Below, one piece after another: positions 24,542 through 33,190 of a stretch of DNA of 38,295 nt (position 1 is the stretch's first letter; the number at the start of each line of letters is the position of its first letter). The position numbers and the translations under genes are program-made. Source of the stretch: JBLIAZ01 sp047631875 (GTDB lineage: Bacteria; Bacteroidota; Bacteroidia; Flavobacteriales_C; GCA-002722245); assembly GCA_047631875.1 (NCBI GenBank), contig JBLIAZ010000002.1, positions 1 through 38,295 of the forward strand. Reading direction: 5' to 3'. The notes under the pieces are model-generated. The model saw only the letters and a list, made by a program, of their open reading frames with translations. It was not told the DNA's origin and made no database searches.

Positions 24542-26740
24542 ATGGCAGTTTTTCAAAAAATTAGAGACAATTCCTTACTTAGTTTAATCGTGATTGGCGG
24601 TGGCTTATTTTTGTTCATTATCGGTGATTCACTCTCAAGTTCAGCACCGAGTATTACTGACAGTGTTGGAAGCTTTGAAGGTCAAGACATTTCGCAAGGA
24701 GAATTTGATAATTATTATTCAACTATTCTTTATTTGAATGGAAAGCGAAACACAAAATCGTCATTGACAGACCAAGAAAAGCAGCAGTTTTCTAATCAGA
24801 CATGGAGTCAGTTATTGATGAAAAAAATATTCGAAAGCGAAGCTGATAAGAATGGGATTAACATAACAGACAGTGAAATAGATGAAATGTTGGCTGGGGA
24901 AAACCCTTCTCAATTTTTTGTAGGTAGGCTGTTTGGTGGAGCACAAAATTACCAAAGCATTCGTCAAGAATTAAGCGACGATGTCGAAAACTACTCTAAG
25001 TTTGCCCAAGTTAGATCTTACGAAGAGGCAGAACTTATTAAAAACTTCGGAATCTCTTTAAGAAAACAAGAGAAGCTGATGAGTTTAGTTAAAAACTCTT
25101 TTTTCACTACATCTAGTGAATCCCTTGATTTATACAATGGGAAATACGCTAAAAAAAGTGTGACCATTGGAACAATTCCTTACTATTTAGTTTCAGACTC
25201 ACTAGTAGAGGTGAGTGAGCAAGAAATCAAAGAATTTTACAACAAAAACAAAGGGAAATACAAGTTATTGCAACCAAGTAAAAAAGTCATTTACGCAGCT
25301 TACCGTATTGACCCATCTGTAGATGACGACCAATATGTCTTGACTTGGGCAAAAGAAACAGTAAAACTATTTGCTGAAGAGGAAAATGATGAACTATTTG
25401 TGAGAACTGAAAGTGAAACTCCTTTTGATAATGCTTATTACAAAAAAGGAGGAGGATTAGCTCTTGAATTAGACAACAAGCTTTTTGAGCAAGAAAAAGG
25501 TTTTGTTTATGGACCATATTCTGGGTACAGTGATGGTAACAAAACTTATAGTGTCGCAAAAATAATTGACGTCCAACACATGCCTGATTCAGCAAAAGTA
25601 TCTCAAGTGTTATTGACTCCCGAAAAAAGGATAGAAGCGTTGTTAAAAAATAACCCTAAGCCAGAACAAGAAGAAGTACAAACGATGTGGGCATCTTTTG
25701 ATACCTACGTAGACAGTGTGTACAATGAGCTGACCTCTGGAAGTAATTTTACAAGTACTGCTGCAGCAGTATCTGTTGATTCAGCTAGTGCTGAAAAAGG
25801 CGGAGATTTAGGTTGGATTCAAGATAAGTCGCCATTGTACGCTCCACAATTTTTAGACTCTGTTTTCATGGAGTCGGAATCAAGTAGCAGCGTTAAAAAA
25901 ATAAAAATCGTTACTCAAAATGGAGGGTATTACTACTATCAGTTGGTGAAAGTAGACAAGATGGGCGAAAAGTCTAAAAAACTAAAAATTGGAATTGTAT
26001 CAAAATCTGTTTTACCAAGAAACAAAACAAGGGATGGGTATTTTAATAAAATAAACCAAGTGGCTATTGCCTTGAATGATGGGAAAAACTTAATTGAATT
26101 ACGTGACAGTTTTAAGTTCACCATTGACTCAGTAAAATTGGAGCCTCAACAATACTTAGTAAATGACTTGAAGGGGGCTAGGTCATTAGTTCATTGGGCT
26201 TTCAATACTGCCGAAGGCAACCAGTGTAAAGTTTTTGATTTTGACAGAAAATACGTTGTGGCTAAAGTAGTTGATGAAACAAACAGAGGATACCAAAGTT
26301 TAGGTGATGAAGAAGTAAAAAACGAAATCAGGGAAAAAGTCATGAAAATTAAAAAGGCAGCTTACATTGCTGAAAAACTTGGAGATGTGACTGATGCAAC
26401 ATTAACTGATTTGGCAAGCTTATTTAACGGTTCATCTGTTGAGACAATCGAAAATGTGTTAACAGGCGTAGGTGTTCCAAAACTAAGTTACGAGAGCAGC
26501 TTAACTGGCGTCATTTATTCGCTTGAGTCAGGAAGTGTTTCCACATTAGTAGTGGGCTTAGATGCTGCTTACATTGTAAAATCAAACTCGGAAGTACCCG
26601 CAATTGTAACCGAAGAAACAAACTTTGATTTAGAATCAAATCAGTTGAACCAACAAAACAGGAGTAAAACAGAATTCGTTCTTCAGGAATTGATTTCTGA
26701 TAAGGCTGATGTGGAGGATAGCAGAAGTAGCCTTCAGTAG
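24542..26740 (+). CDS. PpiD-like membrane-anchored peptidylprolyl isomerase/chaperone
   Basis: A 732-residue protein with one N-terminal membrane helix (about residues 13-32, LLSLIVIGGGLFLFIIGDSL) and a large periplasmic part. After the anchor comes a SurA/PpiD-type N-terminal chaperone region (EGQDISQGEFDNYYSTILYL, LMKKIFESEADKNGINITDSEID). A parvulin-like PPIase domain lies at about 345-480: VSQVLLTPEKRIEAL, EKGGDLGWIQDKSPLYAPQFLDSVF, NGGYYYYQLVKV. The rest is helical and SurA-like again. Known PpiD proteins sit at the Sec translocon exit and help fold secreted proteins, which fits a genome region with SecA and a T9SS substrate. E. coli PpiD is about 620 residues; this is longer, as is common in Bacteroidota. 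A bidirectional-looking terminator follows. Confidence 0.9.
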   Translation: MAVFQKIRDNSLLSLIVIGGGLFLFIIGDSLSSSAPSITDSVGSFEGQDISQGEFDNYYSTILYLNGKRNTKSSLTDQEKQQFSNQTWSQLLMKKIFESEADKNGINITDSEIDEMLAGENPSQFFVGRLFGGAQNYQSIRQELSDDVENYSKFAQVRSYEEAELIKNFGISLRKQEKLMSLVKNSFFTTSSESLDLYNGKYAKKSVTIGTIPYYLVSDSLVEVSEQEIKEFYNKNKGKYKLLQPSKKVIYAAYRIDPSVDDDQYVLTWAKETVKLFAEEENDELFVRTESETPFDNAYYKKGGGLALELDNKLFEQEKGFVYGPYSGYSDGNKTYSVAKIIDVQHMPDSAKVSQVLLTPEKRIEALLKNNPKPEQEEVQTMWASFDTYVDSVYNELTSGSNFTSTAAAVSVDSASAEKGGDLGWIQDKSPLYAPQFLDSVFMESESSSSVKKIKIVTQNGGYYYYQLVKVDKMGEKSKKLKIGIVSKSVLPRNKTRDGYFNKINQVAIALNDGKNLIELRDSFKFTIDSVKLEPQQYLVNDLKGARSLVHWAFNTAEGNQCKVFDFDRKYVVAKVVDETNRGYQSLGDEEVKNEIREKVMKIKKAAYIAEKLGDVTDATLTDLASLFNGSSVETIENVLTGVGVPKLSYESSLTGVIYSLESGSVSTLVVGLDAAYIVKSNSEVPAIVTEETNFDLESNQLNQQNRSKTEFVLQELISDKADVEDSRSSLQ

Positions 26741-26766
26741 TTTATTCAGTTAATATAATTTGTACA

Positions 26767-26797
26767 AAATCCTGGACAAATCGTTCAGGATTTTTTT
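26767..26797 (+). terminator. terminator after the PpiD-like gene
   Basis: AAATCCTG (26767-26774) pairs perfectly with CAGGATTT (26786-26793), extendable by three inner pairs including one G-U, followed by a run of seven T (26791-26797). The A-run side gives only a weak signal on the other strand, but the WD40 gene ends at 26796 on the minus strand, so the element may serve both converging genes. Confidence 0.8.
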
Positions 26798-27674
26798 ATA
26801 AAGACCAAATACAAATGGCTTTATCATCACCTACACTGACTATCAATTGATGCTTAGCAATGTACTCCATACTGTTTACTGAATGAGTATGAGATTTAAC
26901 TTGAGGAAACCCGTGCCTTTTTATAAGGTTCATGGTCGTCAAATCCCACTCCTTAATGGTTTTGTCTCTTGAGCAAGTGATTAAAATGTTTTCTATCACA
27001 AGTACCTTATAAATTGCCCAGTTGTGAGCAGGTATTTTTAGCACCACTTTGTTCAACGAGGTACTGTACATCGTCAAATGAGCGTCTTTTCCACCCAGTA
27101 AAATGGCGTTTTTTTGAGGGATTAAAGACAAACTGTTGATTCCTTCCTCACTGATATTGTAGCTGTCAACTAAACTCATGTCCACCACATCAAGAACGTA
27201 TAGTACACCTTCTGTGGTCCCAACATATACCAAATTATCTACCATTGTAATGGCTCTAATTTTGGAATCACTTATTTTTTTTGACAGCAACAGGTCATAG
27301 TTTTTACAATCCCAAATAGACAAGTTGCCGTCACCACTTCCAATGATTAAGTAATTTGTTTTACGATTATATAAAGAGGCATAAACTCCCTTTTTATGGT
27401 AAGTAATGTATTTGATTTCCTTTTTAGTTTCTAAATCAATGACATGGACATCGCCATTGAATAGCCCAATAAAAAGTTGGGTTTCATTCACGATTGTTAA
27501 ATTCAAAATAGTTGAACTTGTTTTAATCGAAAAATCGGTATTTTCAAAAGTGATGGGATCCCACGAAGCAACTATATTGTCGGCTCCTCCTGTAAAAATT
27601 AAATCTAATTTACTGGTGTAGCAAACCGCGTATAATGGGCCTGCATGTTGTAATATTTTTTTTCTAAGTTCCAA
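26796..27674 (-). CDS. WD40-repeat beta-propeller protein
   Basis: A 292-residue protein made of about seven WD40-like blades with no signal peptide, so probably cytoplasmic. Clear blades: HAGPLYAVCY ... LIFTGGADNIVASWDP near the start, YLIIGSGDGNLSIWDC in the middle, ILITCSRDKTIKEWDL and LIVSVGDDKAICIWSL at the end. The last two are the most canonical, with the GD/SRD turn and terminal WD or WS. WD40 propellers act as protein-binding platforms; no partner can be inferred. It lies alone on the minus strand between two plus-strand units; in many Bacteroidota the WD40 gene near tgt/lptF is a single-copy conserved gene, but I recall this only loosely. Its promoter overlaps the tgt upstream region. 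Confidence 0.9.
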   Translation of the reverse strand: MELRKKILQHAGPLYAVCYTSKLDLIFTGGADNIVASWDPITFENTDFSIKTSSTILNLTIVNETQLFIGLFNGDVHVIDLETKKEIKYITYHKKGVYASLYNRKTNYLIIGSGDGNLSIWDCKNYDLLLSKKISDSKIRAITMVDNLVYVGTTEGVLYVLDVVDMSLVDSYNISEEGINSLSLIPQKNAILLGGKDAHLTMYSTSLNKVVLKIPAHNWAIYKVLVIENILITCSRDKTIKEWDLTTMNLIKRHGFPQVKSHTHSVNSMEYIAKHQLIVSVGDDKAICIWSL

Positions 27675-27699
27675 TTGTTGATGCTACTGATGTTGACTA

Positions 27700-27707
27700 C
27701 AAAGATA
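27700..27707 (-). promoter_or_regulatory. -7 box for the WD40 gene
   Basis: On the minus strand the sequence reads TATCTTTG, an exact TAnnTTTG match, 25 bases before the ATG at 27674. No TTG was found at the usual distance upstream. A near-match on the plus strand, TATCTTTA (27743-27750), may serve tgt, so the 99-base gap would hold two divergent promoters. Confidence 0.5.
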
Positions 27708-27773
27708 CTAAGAATCGGGCTCAGGTTGATGGGTTAAAATGTTATCTTTACCTTGTTTTTTTAAACAAACCAA

Positions 27774-28907
27774 GTGAAATTCGAAATAAGCAAAAAAGAC
27801 AAGCTGTCAAAAGCAAGGGCAGCAACTGTAACAACGGCTCACGGAAAAATTAAAACGCCCGTGTTCATGTCAGTAGGAACAGTTGGTACGGTAAAAACTG
27901 TGCATCAAAAAGAATTAATTGAAGACATTGATGCTCCAATAATTTTAGGGAACACCTACCATTTGTACTTACGTCCTGGGACTGAAATATTACAAAAAGC
28001 AGGAGGATTACATAAGTTCATGAATTGGGACCGACCAATTTTAACTGACAGTGGAGGCTTTCAGGTATATTCTTTAGCAGGACGTCGAAAAATTAAAGAA
28101 GAGGGCGTCAAGTTTAAATCACACATTGATGGCTCTTATCATTTCTTTAGTCCCGAAAAAGCCATTGAAATTCAACGTGAAATAGGAGGAGACATTATCA
28201 TGGCGTTTGATGAATGTACGCCATACCCATGTGATTATAGGTATGCAAAACGATCCATGCACATGACTCACCGGTGGTTGGAACGATGCTGTGATCATTT
28301 TGACAAAGGCACAGAACCACTTTACGGATACGACCAAACATTTTTCCCTATCGTACAAGGAAGTACTTACAAAGACTTACGAAAGGAATCTGCAGAAGCC
28401 ATTGCGTCTTTTGGAAGAGAAGGAAACGCCATAGGGGGCCTGTCTGTAGGTGAGCCAGCTGAAGAAATGTATGCCATGTGTGAAGTAGTGTGCGACATAC
28501 TTCCTGAAGACAAACCACGTTACTTAATGGGTGTGGGAACTCCAATAAATTTATTAGAAAACGTAGCCTTGGGTGTGGACATGTTTGATTGCGTGATGCC
28601 AACTCGGAACGCACGAAATGGAATGTTATTTACATCGGAGGGGATCATCAATATCAAAAACAACAAGTGGAAAGACGATTTTAGTCTACTGGATGAAAAC
28701 GGCACTGCTAGTGTGGATAGTATATACAGTAAGGCTTATGTGCGACATTTGTTTTCAGCTCATGAATTATTAGGTAAGCAAATTGCTAGCATCCACAACC
28801 TAGCTTTTTATGTAAACTTAATGAAGCAAGCAAGACAGCATATCATCGATGGAGATTTTAGTACTTGGAAGGACATGATGGTCAAAAAGTTAGGACAACG
28901 ATTATAA
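27774..28907 (+). CDS. tgt: tRNA-guanine transglycosylase (GTG start, zinc cysteines replaced)
   Basis: A 377-residue enzyme that swaps guanine-34 for a queuine precursor in tRNAs with GUN anticodons. Seen: TPVFMSVGTVGTVKTV, the conserved ILGNTYHLYLRPG, DSGGFQVYSLAGRRKI, MAFDECTPYP with the catalytic-site Asp, GGLSVGEP, and the nucleophile region FDCVMPTRNARNG. The start is GTG at 27774, giving the expected first strand KFEISKKDKLSKARAATVTT. The zinc site of the E. coli enzyme (Cys-x-Cys-x2-Cys plus His) is altered: where the cysteines should be the sequence reads NGTASVDSIYSKAY, while the following histidine in SIHNLAFY is kept. The lptF/G-type gene follows 5 bases after the stop, an arrangement I associate with other Bacteroidota. 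Confidence 0.95.
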   Translation: MKFEISKKDKLSKARAATVTTAHGKIKTPVFMSVGTVGTVKTVHQKELIEDIDAPIILGNTYHLYLRPGTEILQKAGGLHKFMNWDRPILTDSGGFQVYSLAGRRKIKEEGVKFKSHIDGSYHFFSPEKAIEIQREIGGDIIMAFDECTPYPCDYRYAKRSMHMTHRWLERCCDHFDKGTEPLYGYDQTFFPIVQGSTYKDLRKESAEAIASFGREGNAIGGLSVGEPAEEMYAMCEVVCDILPEDKPRYLMGVGTPINLLENVALGVDMFDCVMPTRNARNGMLFTSEGIINIKNNKWKDDFSLLDENGTASVDSIYSKAYVRHLFSAHELLGKQIASIHNLAFYVNLMKQARQHIIDGDFSTWKDMMVKKLGQRL

Positions 28908-28912
28908 TTGAT

Positions 28913-29992
28913 ATGTTAAAAAAGTTAGACATCTACATATTACGTAAGTTTCTAGGAACCTTCTTTTTTATCATTGCCGTATTTATTTTAATAGCTGTTG
29001 TCTTTGATATCAGTGAAAAAATAGATGATTTCATGGAGGAGGACGTGACCATGAAAGAAATTGTGGTGGACTATTACTTGAGTTTCATCCCCTGGATTTA
29101 TAGCACTTTAGCGCCTTTACTGGTATTCATTGCTGTCATTTTATTTACCTCAAAAATGGCTGCGCAAACAGAAATTATTCCAATTTTAAGTTCGGGTATT
29201 AGTTTCAACAGGATGCTGCGTCCTTATTTCATTGGCGCGTTCATATTGTTGTTCATATCTCTTTTCATGAGTCACTTTGTGATTCCCAAAACAAATAAAA
29301 ATAAGTTAGAGTTTGAAAAGAAAATTTACTGGGGTAAATATGATTTTAACAACGCTAATGTATACAAAGAGATAAAACCCAATCATTATGTCTTTGTAAA
29401 AACCTATTCTAAAACCGCTGACATTGCATACGATTTTAAATATGACATCATTGAAGACGGGCAACTTAAATACCGATTTGGAGCAAATAACATCAAGTGG
29501 AATGAAAGTAAAAAGTCCTGGCTTTGCAAAAATTGGCATGAAAGAAAAATGGTTGCTGGTAAACTTACTTTGCATCAAGGAACTATAAGGGATACTATTT
29601 TGGGATTCACCAACAAGGAATTCCACAAGGAAAAGCGTTTAATTACCACCATGAATTCTTTCGAACTAAGTGAGTACATTACTTCTGAAAAATCCAAGGG
29701 GTCCATGTATACTAAGAATTACGAAATGGAACTAATAAAACGAACAGCTGTTCCTTTTTCGATTATCATTTTAACATTCATAGGAGTGTGCATTGCCTCT
29801 AAAAAAAGTAAAGGAGGCACAGGAGCTGACATAGCATATGGTTTAGGGCTTGCCTCTTCCTATGTGTTTTTGGGTAAAGTAGGGGAAGTGTTTGCAGTCA
29901 ATACACCAATCTCCACAGAACTAGCCATTTGGATTCCCAACATCGTGTATGCTATCATAGCAATATTCATATATCGGTTAGCACCAAAATAG
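28913..29992 (+). CDS. LptF/LptG-family (YjgP/YjgQ) permease
   Basis: The frame is open from 28865 within tgt, but the ATG at 28913, 5 bases after the tgt stop, gives the typical start MLKKLDIYILRKFLGTFFF, so the product is 359 residues. Family layout: two N-terminal membrane helices (about 12-35 and 53-80), a third near 100-125 (MLRPYFIGAFILLFISLFM), a periplasmic beta-jellyroll-like middle (about 130-260), and helices at the C-terminus (PFSIIILTFIGVCIASKKS to the end). The RxxxPFS segment at 280-290 is a known family mark. LptF and LptG form the membrane part of the ABC system that extracts lipopolysaccharide; the sequence does not say which of the two this is. It converges with the minus-strand gene ending at 30015, 22 bases away. 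Confidence 0.92.
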   Translation: MLKKLDIYILRKFLGTFFFIIAVFILIAVVFDISEKIDDFMEEDVTMKEIVVDYYLSFIPWIYSTLAPLLVFIAVILFTSKMAAQTEIIPILSSGISFNRMLRPYFIGAFILLFISLFMSHFVIPKTNKNKLEFEKKIYWGKYDFNNANVYKEIKPNHYVFVKTYSKTADIAYDFKYDIIEDGQLKYRFGANNIKWNESKKSWLCKNWHERKMVAGKLTLHQGTIRDTILGFTNKEFHKEKRLITTMNSFELSEYITSEKSKGSMYTKNYEMELIKRTAVPFSIIILTFIGVCIASKKSKGGTGADIAYGLGLASSYVFLGKVGEVFAVNTPISTELAIWIPNIVYAIIAIFIYRLAPK

Positions 29993-30014
29993 GGGATTAA
30001 GAAATCCTAATCCG

Positions 30015-31673
30015 TCAAGGAATCAAATCGTCTAAAACACGTTCGTAGTTATCTCGGGTATAGGTGGTGAGTGACAACTTGATGTGATCGTCTTCTTTAA
30101 TTCGCTTAGTGAAGTATGCCAATTTTACTTCATCACCTTTAAAAGTGGCCGCAAGGTACGTTACTTTTTTACCTCTTGGTAAATTATCAAATTTAATCAT
30201 CCCTTTGTGTTCCTTTCGGTAATACCCGTGAATGACAGATTTTATGTTTTTAAAAATGGCATATACTTTTATTTGATCATAATCAAAATCGTCAAGTTGA
30301 ACAATCACATTTGTTTTTCGTACATTGTTGTCAAACCTGTCACAATTAATGTTTCCAAGTTTACTTATTCTCATGGTTACAGGAAAATTCTTCAATTCGG
30401 CAGCGACTCTAGCGGCAGAAATAGCTTGTTGTTTTGCTCGTTCCTCGTCAATTTTTCGTTGCTGTTCCAAAAACCTCTTTCGCCTTTCTTCGGCTGCAGC
30501 AATCCTTTCTTTTCGTTCTTCGGCTGCACTTTGATCATAATCTTCTTTTTGCTTTTGGTTCAGCCCAAGCAATACACTGTTGGGATTCTTTTTTGCAATC
30601 GACAAGTACTCCTTGAAAGAACTAATGTCCACCAAATTCCCCTTTAACAAATGGTTTAACTTTCCATGTTCCTTAATTAGCTTGCTATAAGTCTGTTTAT
30701 CAAGCTTACAACTTTTCATGTTTTTACTGATGGTGGTATTTACTAAATGTATTTTTTTGCACAACTGAACATAAGTAGTTTCCGTATAAGTGACTTTCCT
30801 AGTAAGCCTGGTGCTGCCTTTTTGTCGTTTTGAAATAGGAGGGAGGTCTCCAGAGTTTGAGGATGTATTTGAAGTTGTTTTTTCAAAGCCACTAATTTTC
30901 CAATTTACTATTCCCTTTTTTTCTTGCCCATAAAATGTATTGAACATAGAAGCTTCATCGATAGTAGGAAAATTATTTTTAGCGAACTTAATCTCGGCAC
31001 TTTTCCCTCTCCTTAATTTGACATCTATACCCTCATGAGTTGCTTTTATGTGGTACATCCCTCTAGATTCTAAAATTTTACCGTTCGAGGTAGAGGTATA
31101 ACCGGTTTTAACAAAATCTCCTTTTGAAAGCATTTCATGTATTTCAACATCTACTAAAGCATCCTTTGCGCAATTAAAAGCTTCGGATGGAAAATCAATT
31201 TTATTACCCGCCTTTGTCAAACATGACCCTCCTGTTTGATTGTTAATTGTAAACAACTGAGCATTTTTTGATGCTCGACTTACATAGTTTGCATGAATGT
31301 TTTTGCCTGACTCCTTGTACACAACCAAGGATGCATAAGGAGAATATTTCATGATGATTCTTACAGGTTCTACTCCTTGATCAACCAAGTACCTGCTAAG
31401 CTCTTTACATAAGTCTTTAGAACTCCTGTTGATGACACTTTGATTATTACCCGTACTATCAGAAAAAGAATAATGAATCCAATTCCCTTCACTTAGCTTC
31501 ACATAATTGTACCAAATGTGTTCTTTCTCAATCATACTTAGTGATGGGTTTTCGGAAGAACAGTCGACATTGACATACTGAGATGCATATTTGCTTTGCA
31601 CCGATAGGGCAATAAATAGAAGAATAATGATTATTGAAAACGATGGTTTTAGAGTCTTAAATAAGGAAGTCAT
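30015..31673 (-). CDS. exported protein with OmpA-like remnant, ZU5-like domain, coiled coil and C-terminal domain
   Basis: The frame extends to 31775, but the ATG at 31673 gives a signal peptide, MTSLFKTLKP then SFSIIIILLFIALSVQS, so a 552-residue protein is preferred. Residues 50-120 contain DSTGNNQSVINRSSKDLCKE then LSRYLVDQGVEPVRI, which looks like the S..Ra..v..YL...Gv...RI part of an OmpA C-domain without its final arginine motif. Residues 148-230 (GGSCLTKAGNKIDFPSEAF, then SRGMYHIKATHEG) match the ZU5-like pattern of many Bacteroidota envelope proteins. A highly charged coiled coil is at 383-427, and a C-terminal domain begins at RISKLGNINCDRF (435-447), a motif I recall from Bacteroidota-only proteins. 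The neighbouring upstream gene has the same first two parts. Role unknown, probably envelope. A hairpin-rich leader (31685-31698, 31747-31773) precedes it. Confidence 0.75.
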   Translation of the reverse strand: MTSLFKTLKPSFSIIIILLFIALSVQSKYASQYVNVDCSSENPSLSMIEKEHIWYNYVKLSEGNWIHYSFSDSTGNNQSVINRSSKDLCKELSRYLVDQGVEPVRIIMKYSPYASLVVYKESGKNIHANYVSRASKNAQLFTINNQTGGSCLTKAGNKIDFPSEAFNCAKDALVDVEIHEMLSKGDFVKTGYTSTSNGKILESRGMYHIKATHEGIDVKLRRGKSAEIKFAKNNFPTIDEASMFNTFYGQEKKGIVNWKISGFEKTTSNTSSNSGDLPPISKRQKGSTRLTRKVTYTETTYVQLCKKIHLVNTTISKNMKSCKLDKQTYSKLIKEHGKLNHLLKGNLVDISSFKEYLSIAKKNPNSVLLGLNQKQKEDYDQSAAEERKERIAAAEERRKRFLEQQRKIDEERAKQQAISAARVAAELKNFPVTMRISKLGNINCDRFDNNVRKTNVIVQLDDFDYDQIKVYAIFKNIKSVIHGYYRKEHKGMIKFDNLPRGKKVTYLAATFKGDEVKLAYFTKRIKEDDHIKLSLTTYTRDNYERVLDDLIP

Positions 31674-31789
31674 AGTCTGAATAAGTTGGTGTTCCAACTC
31701 ATAATGAACACAGGTGAAAAGGTAACGGAAGGAGCTTTGTAAACGGGGTTGAATATCTACCTTTTGTTCAACCAAAACCCAGTAACAAA

Positions 31790-31819
31790 AAAAAAGCGAC
31801 CCAAATGGATCGCTTTTTT
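31790..31819 (-). terminator. Rho-independent terminator after the OmpA-domain gene
   Basis: Inverted arms AAAAAAGCGA (31790-31799) and TCGCTTTTTT (31810-31819) pair perfectly across a 10-base loop in which CCA and TGG can add inner pairs. On the minus strand it ends in a run of at least nine T, making it a strong terminator for the gene whose stop is at 31883. It shows that the two minus-strand envelope genes are mostly separate transcripts. Confidence 0.88.
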
Positions 31820-31882
31820 GTATTACTTAGCATTGAAAACCTTAACCATTACATGGCATTGATTTCAACCTTTATTAATTCT

Positions 31883-33058
31883 TTATTTCTCTTCAGGGTA
31901 AATGTAAAAACATTTTTTAACGCCTTCAGTTTCACAAGATTTTTGTTTTCCTTTTGACTTGATATCAAGCGAAGAAAGGTTCGTTAATTTAACTTCTTTC
32001 CCTTCTTTATCCACAGCAACGATATCAAACTTAACTTCAGCACTTGGACAAGGCAAAGCTATTTTCATTTTCTTAGCTGGCTCCTCTAACGTTTTTCTGT
32101 ACACACCCATTTCACAAGCGTAATAAACAGTAACTTCTTTCAACTTCAAACCTTTTTTAGACTTAACTGTAAATTCTGGTTTTTCGTTTATGTGAGTTGC
32201 AAAATTAGCCTCGTTGCTTGTTTTTGTAGTGTAAACATAAAAAGCTTTTCCATTAACAGAATCAATTTGAGCTTTCGCTGTCCTTGAATTCCAAACACCT
32301 TTTCCAAAACTTGTCCACAAATCAGGATGCACCTTGGATTTACAATCCGTTAAAACAGGTACATAAACTGTCATGACATTTTCTAACTCTGTGCCTTCAC
32401 AAATTTTAACCTCTACTATTCCTGCTGTAGACATCACCTGCCCATTCATTCCCATTGTAGTGTAATTTGAACTTTTCAATTTTGCAGCAGTACTTATTAT
32501 GTTTACCGATAAACATGAACTGTACTTCGCAAATTCACAAGCGTTCATTTTTAACATGGCACCACCAGTTAAGTTAACAATAGTGTCAGTAGAACAATCA
32601 CCAGCAACTACCACATCAGCTTGCGCAGAATCTTCTGGTTCAGCCTCAGCAACAGGTGCCTCTCCTGATCCAAAATATTGAACAATGACTCTTCTGTTTT
32701 GTTCCCTACCTTCTTCGGTATTATTTGGTGCAAGTGGATTATTTGATCCATTGTTTACCTCAGTAATTCTATCGGCTGATATTCCTTTTGAAGTATAAAA
32801 CTTTACAAACAAGTCAACTCTTGCTTGTCCCAAACCTACATTATAGTCAGAACCACCAACACTATCACAGTGCGAAATGATTTTAATGGTAGATGAATCT
32901 CCTTTGTGCTGTTCAAAAAGCGTTTCTAAAGTAGCAGAGTGATCACTTGTCAAAGTACTCTTTTTGTAGCCAAAGAAAAAGTCCGTTGACGAACTTTGTG
33001 CGCTAACCCCAGTGGTAATAAGGGCGAAGGCAATAATGGTAAATAAGCTGTTTCTCAT
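31883..33058 (-). CDS. exported protein with N-terminal OmpA domain and ZU5-like domain
   Basis: A 391-residue protein with a signal peptide (MRNSLFTIIAFALITTGVSA, cleavage near residue 20). Unlike classic OmpA proteins, the OmpA C-domain comes first: residues 26-129, with FFFGYKKSTLTSDH, the peptidoglycan-binding ISHCDSVGGSDYNVGLGQAR (Asp65) and EGREQNRRVIVQYF (Arg122/123). A Glu/Ala/Asp linker (133-153) leads to a ZU5-like segment at 157-232 (VNLTGGAMLKMNACEF, then STAGIVEVKICEGTELE), and a Lys-rich C-terminal domain (300-391) with paired cysteines. The expected place is the periplasm, holding the murein layer. The downstream neighbour on the same strand has a similar order of domains, but a terminator lies between. 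It is divergent from the dehydrogenase gene at 33191. Confidence 0.85.
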   Translation of the reverse strand: MRNSLFTIIAFALITTGVSAQSSSTDFFFGYKKSTLTSDHSATLETLFEQHKGDSSTIKIISHCDSVGGSDYNVGLGQARVDLFVKFYTSKGISADRITEVNNGSNNPLAPNNTEEGREQNRRVIVQYFGSGEAPVAEAEPEDSAQADVVVAGDCSTDTIVNLTGGAMLKMNACEFAKYSSCLSVNIISTAAKLKSSNYTTMGMNGQVMSTAGIVEVKICEGTELENVMTVYVPVLTDCKSKVHPDLWTSFGKGVWNSRTAKAQIDSVNGKAFYVYTTKTSNEANFATHINEKPEFTVKSKKGLKLKEVTVYYACEMGVYRKTLEEPAKKMKIALPCPSAEVKFDIVAVDKEGKEVKLTNLSSLDIKSKGKQKSCETEGVKKCFYIYPEEK

Positions 33059-33190
33059 AGTAAATAAATTAGTTCGTATTGACCGACTAATTTAGGAAAT
33101 TGAATCCTTTCTGTAACTAAAAACTCATTTTTAATTTGATTAAGATAAGTTTACCAACTGAGTTTGTATTTTTGCATAAAATGAGAAAAC

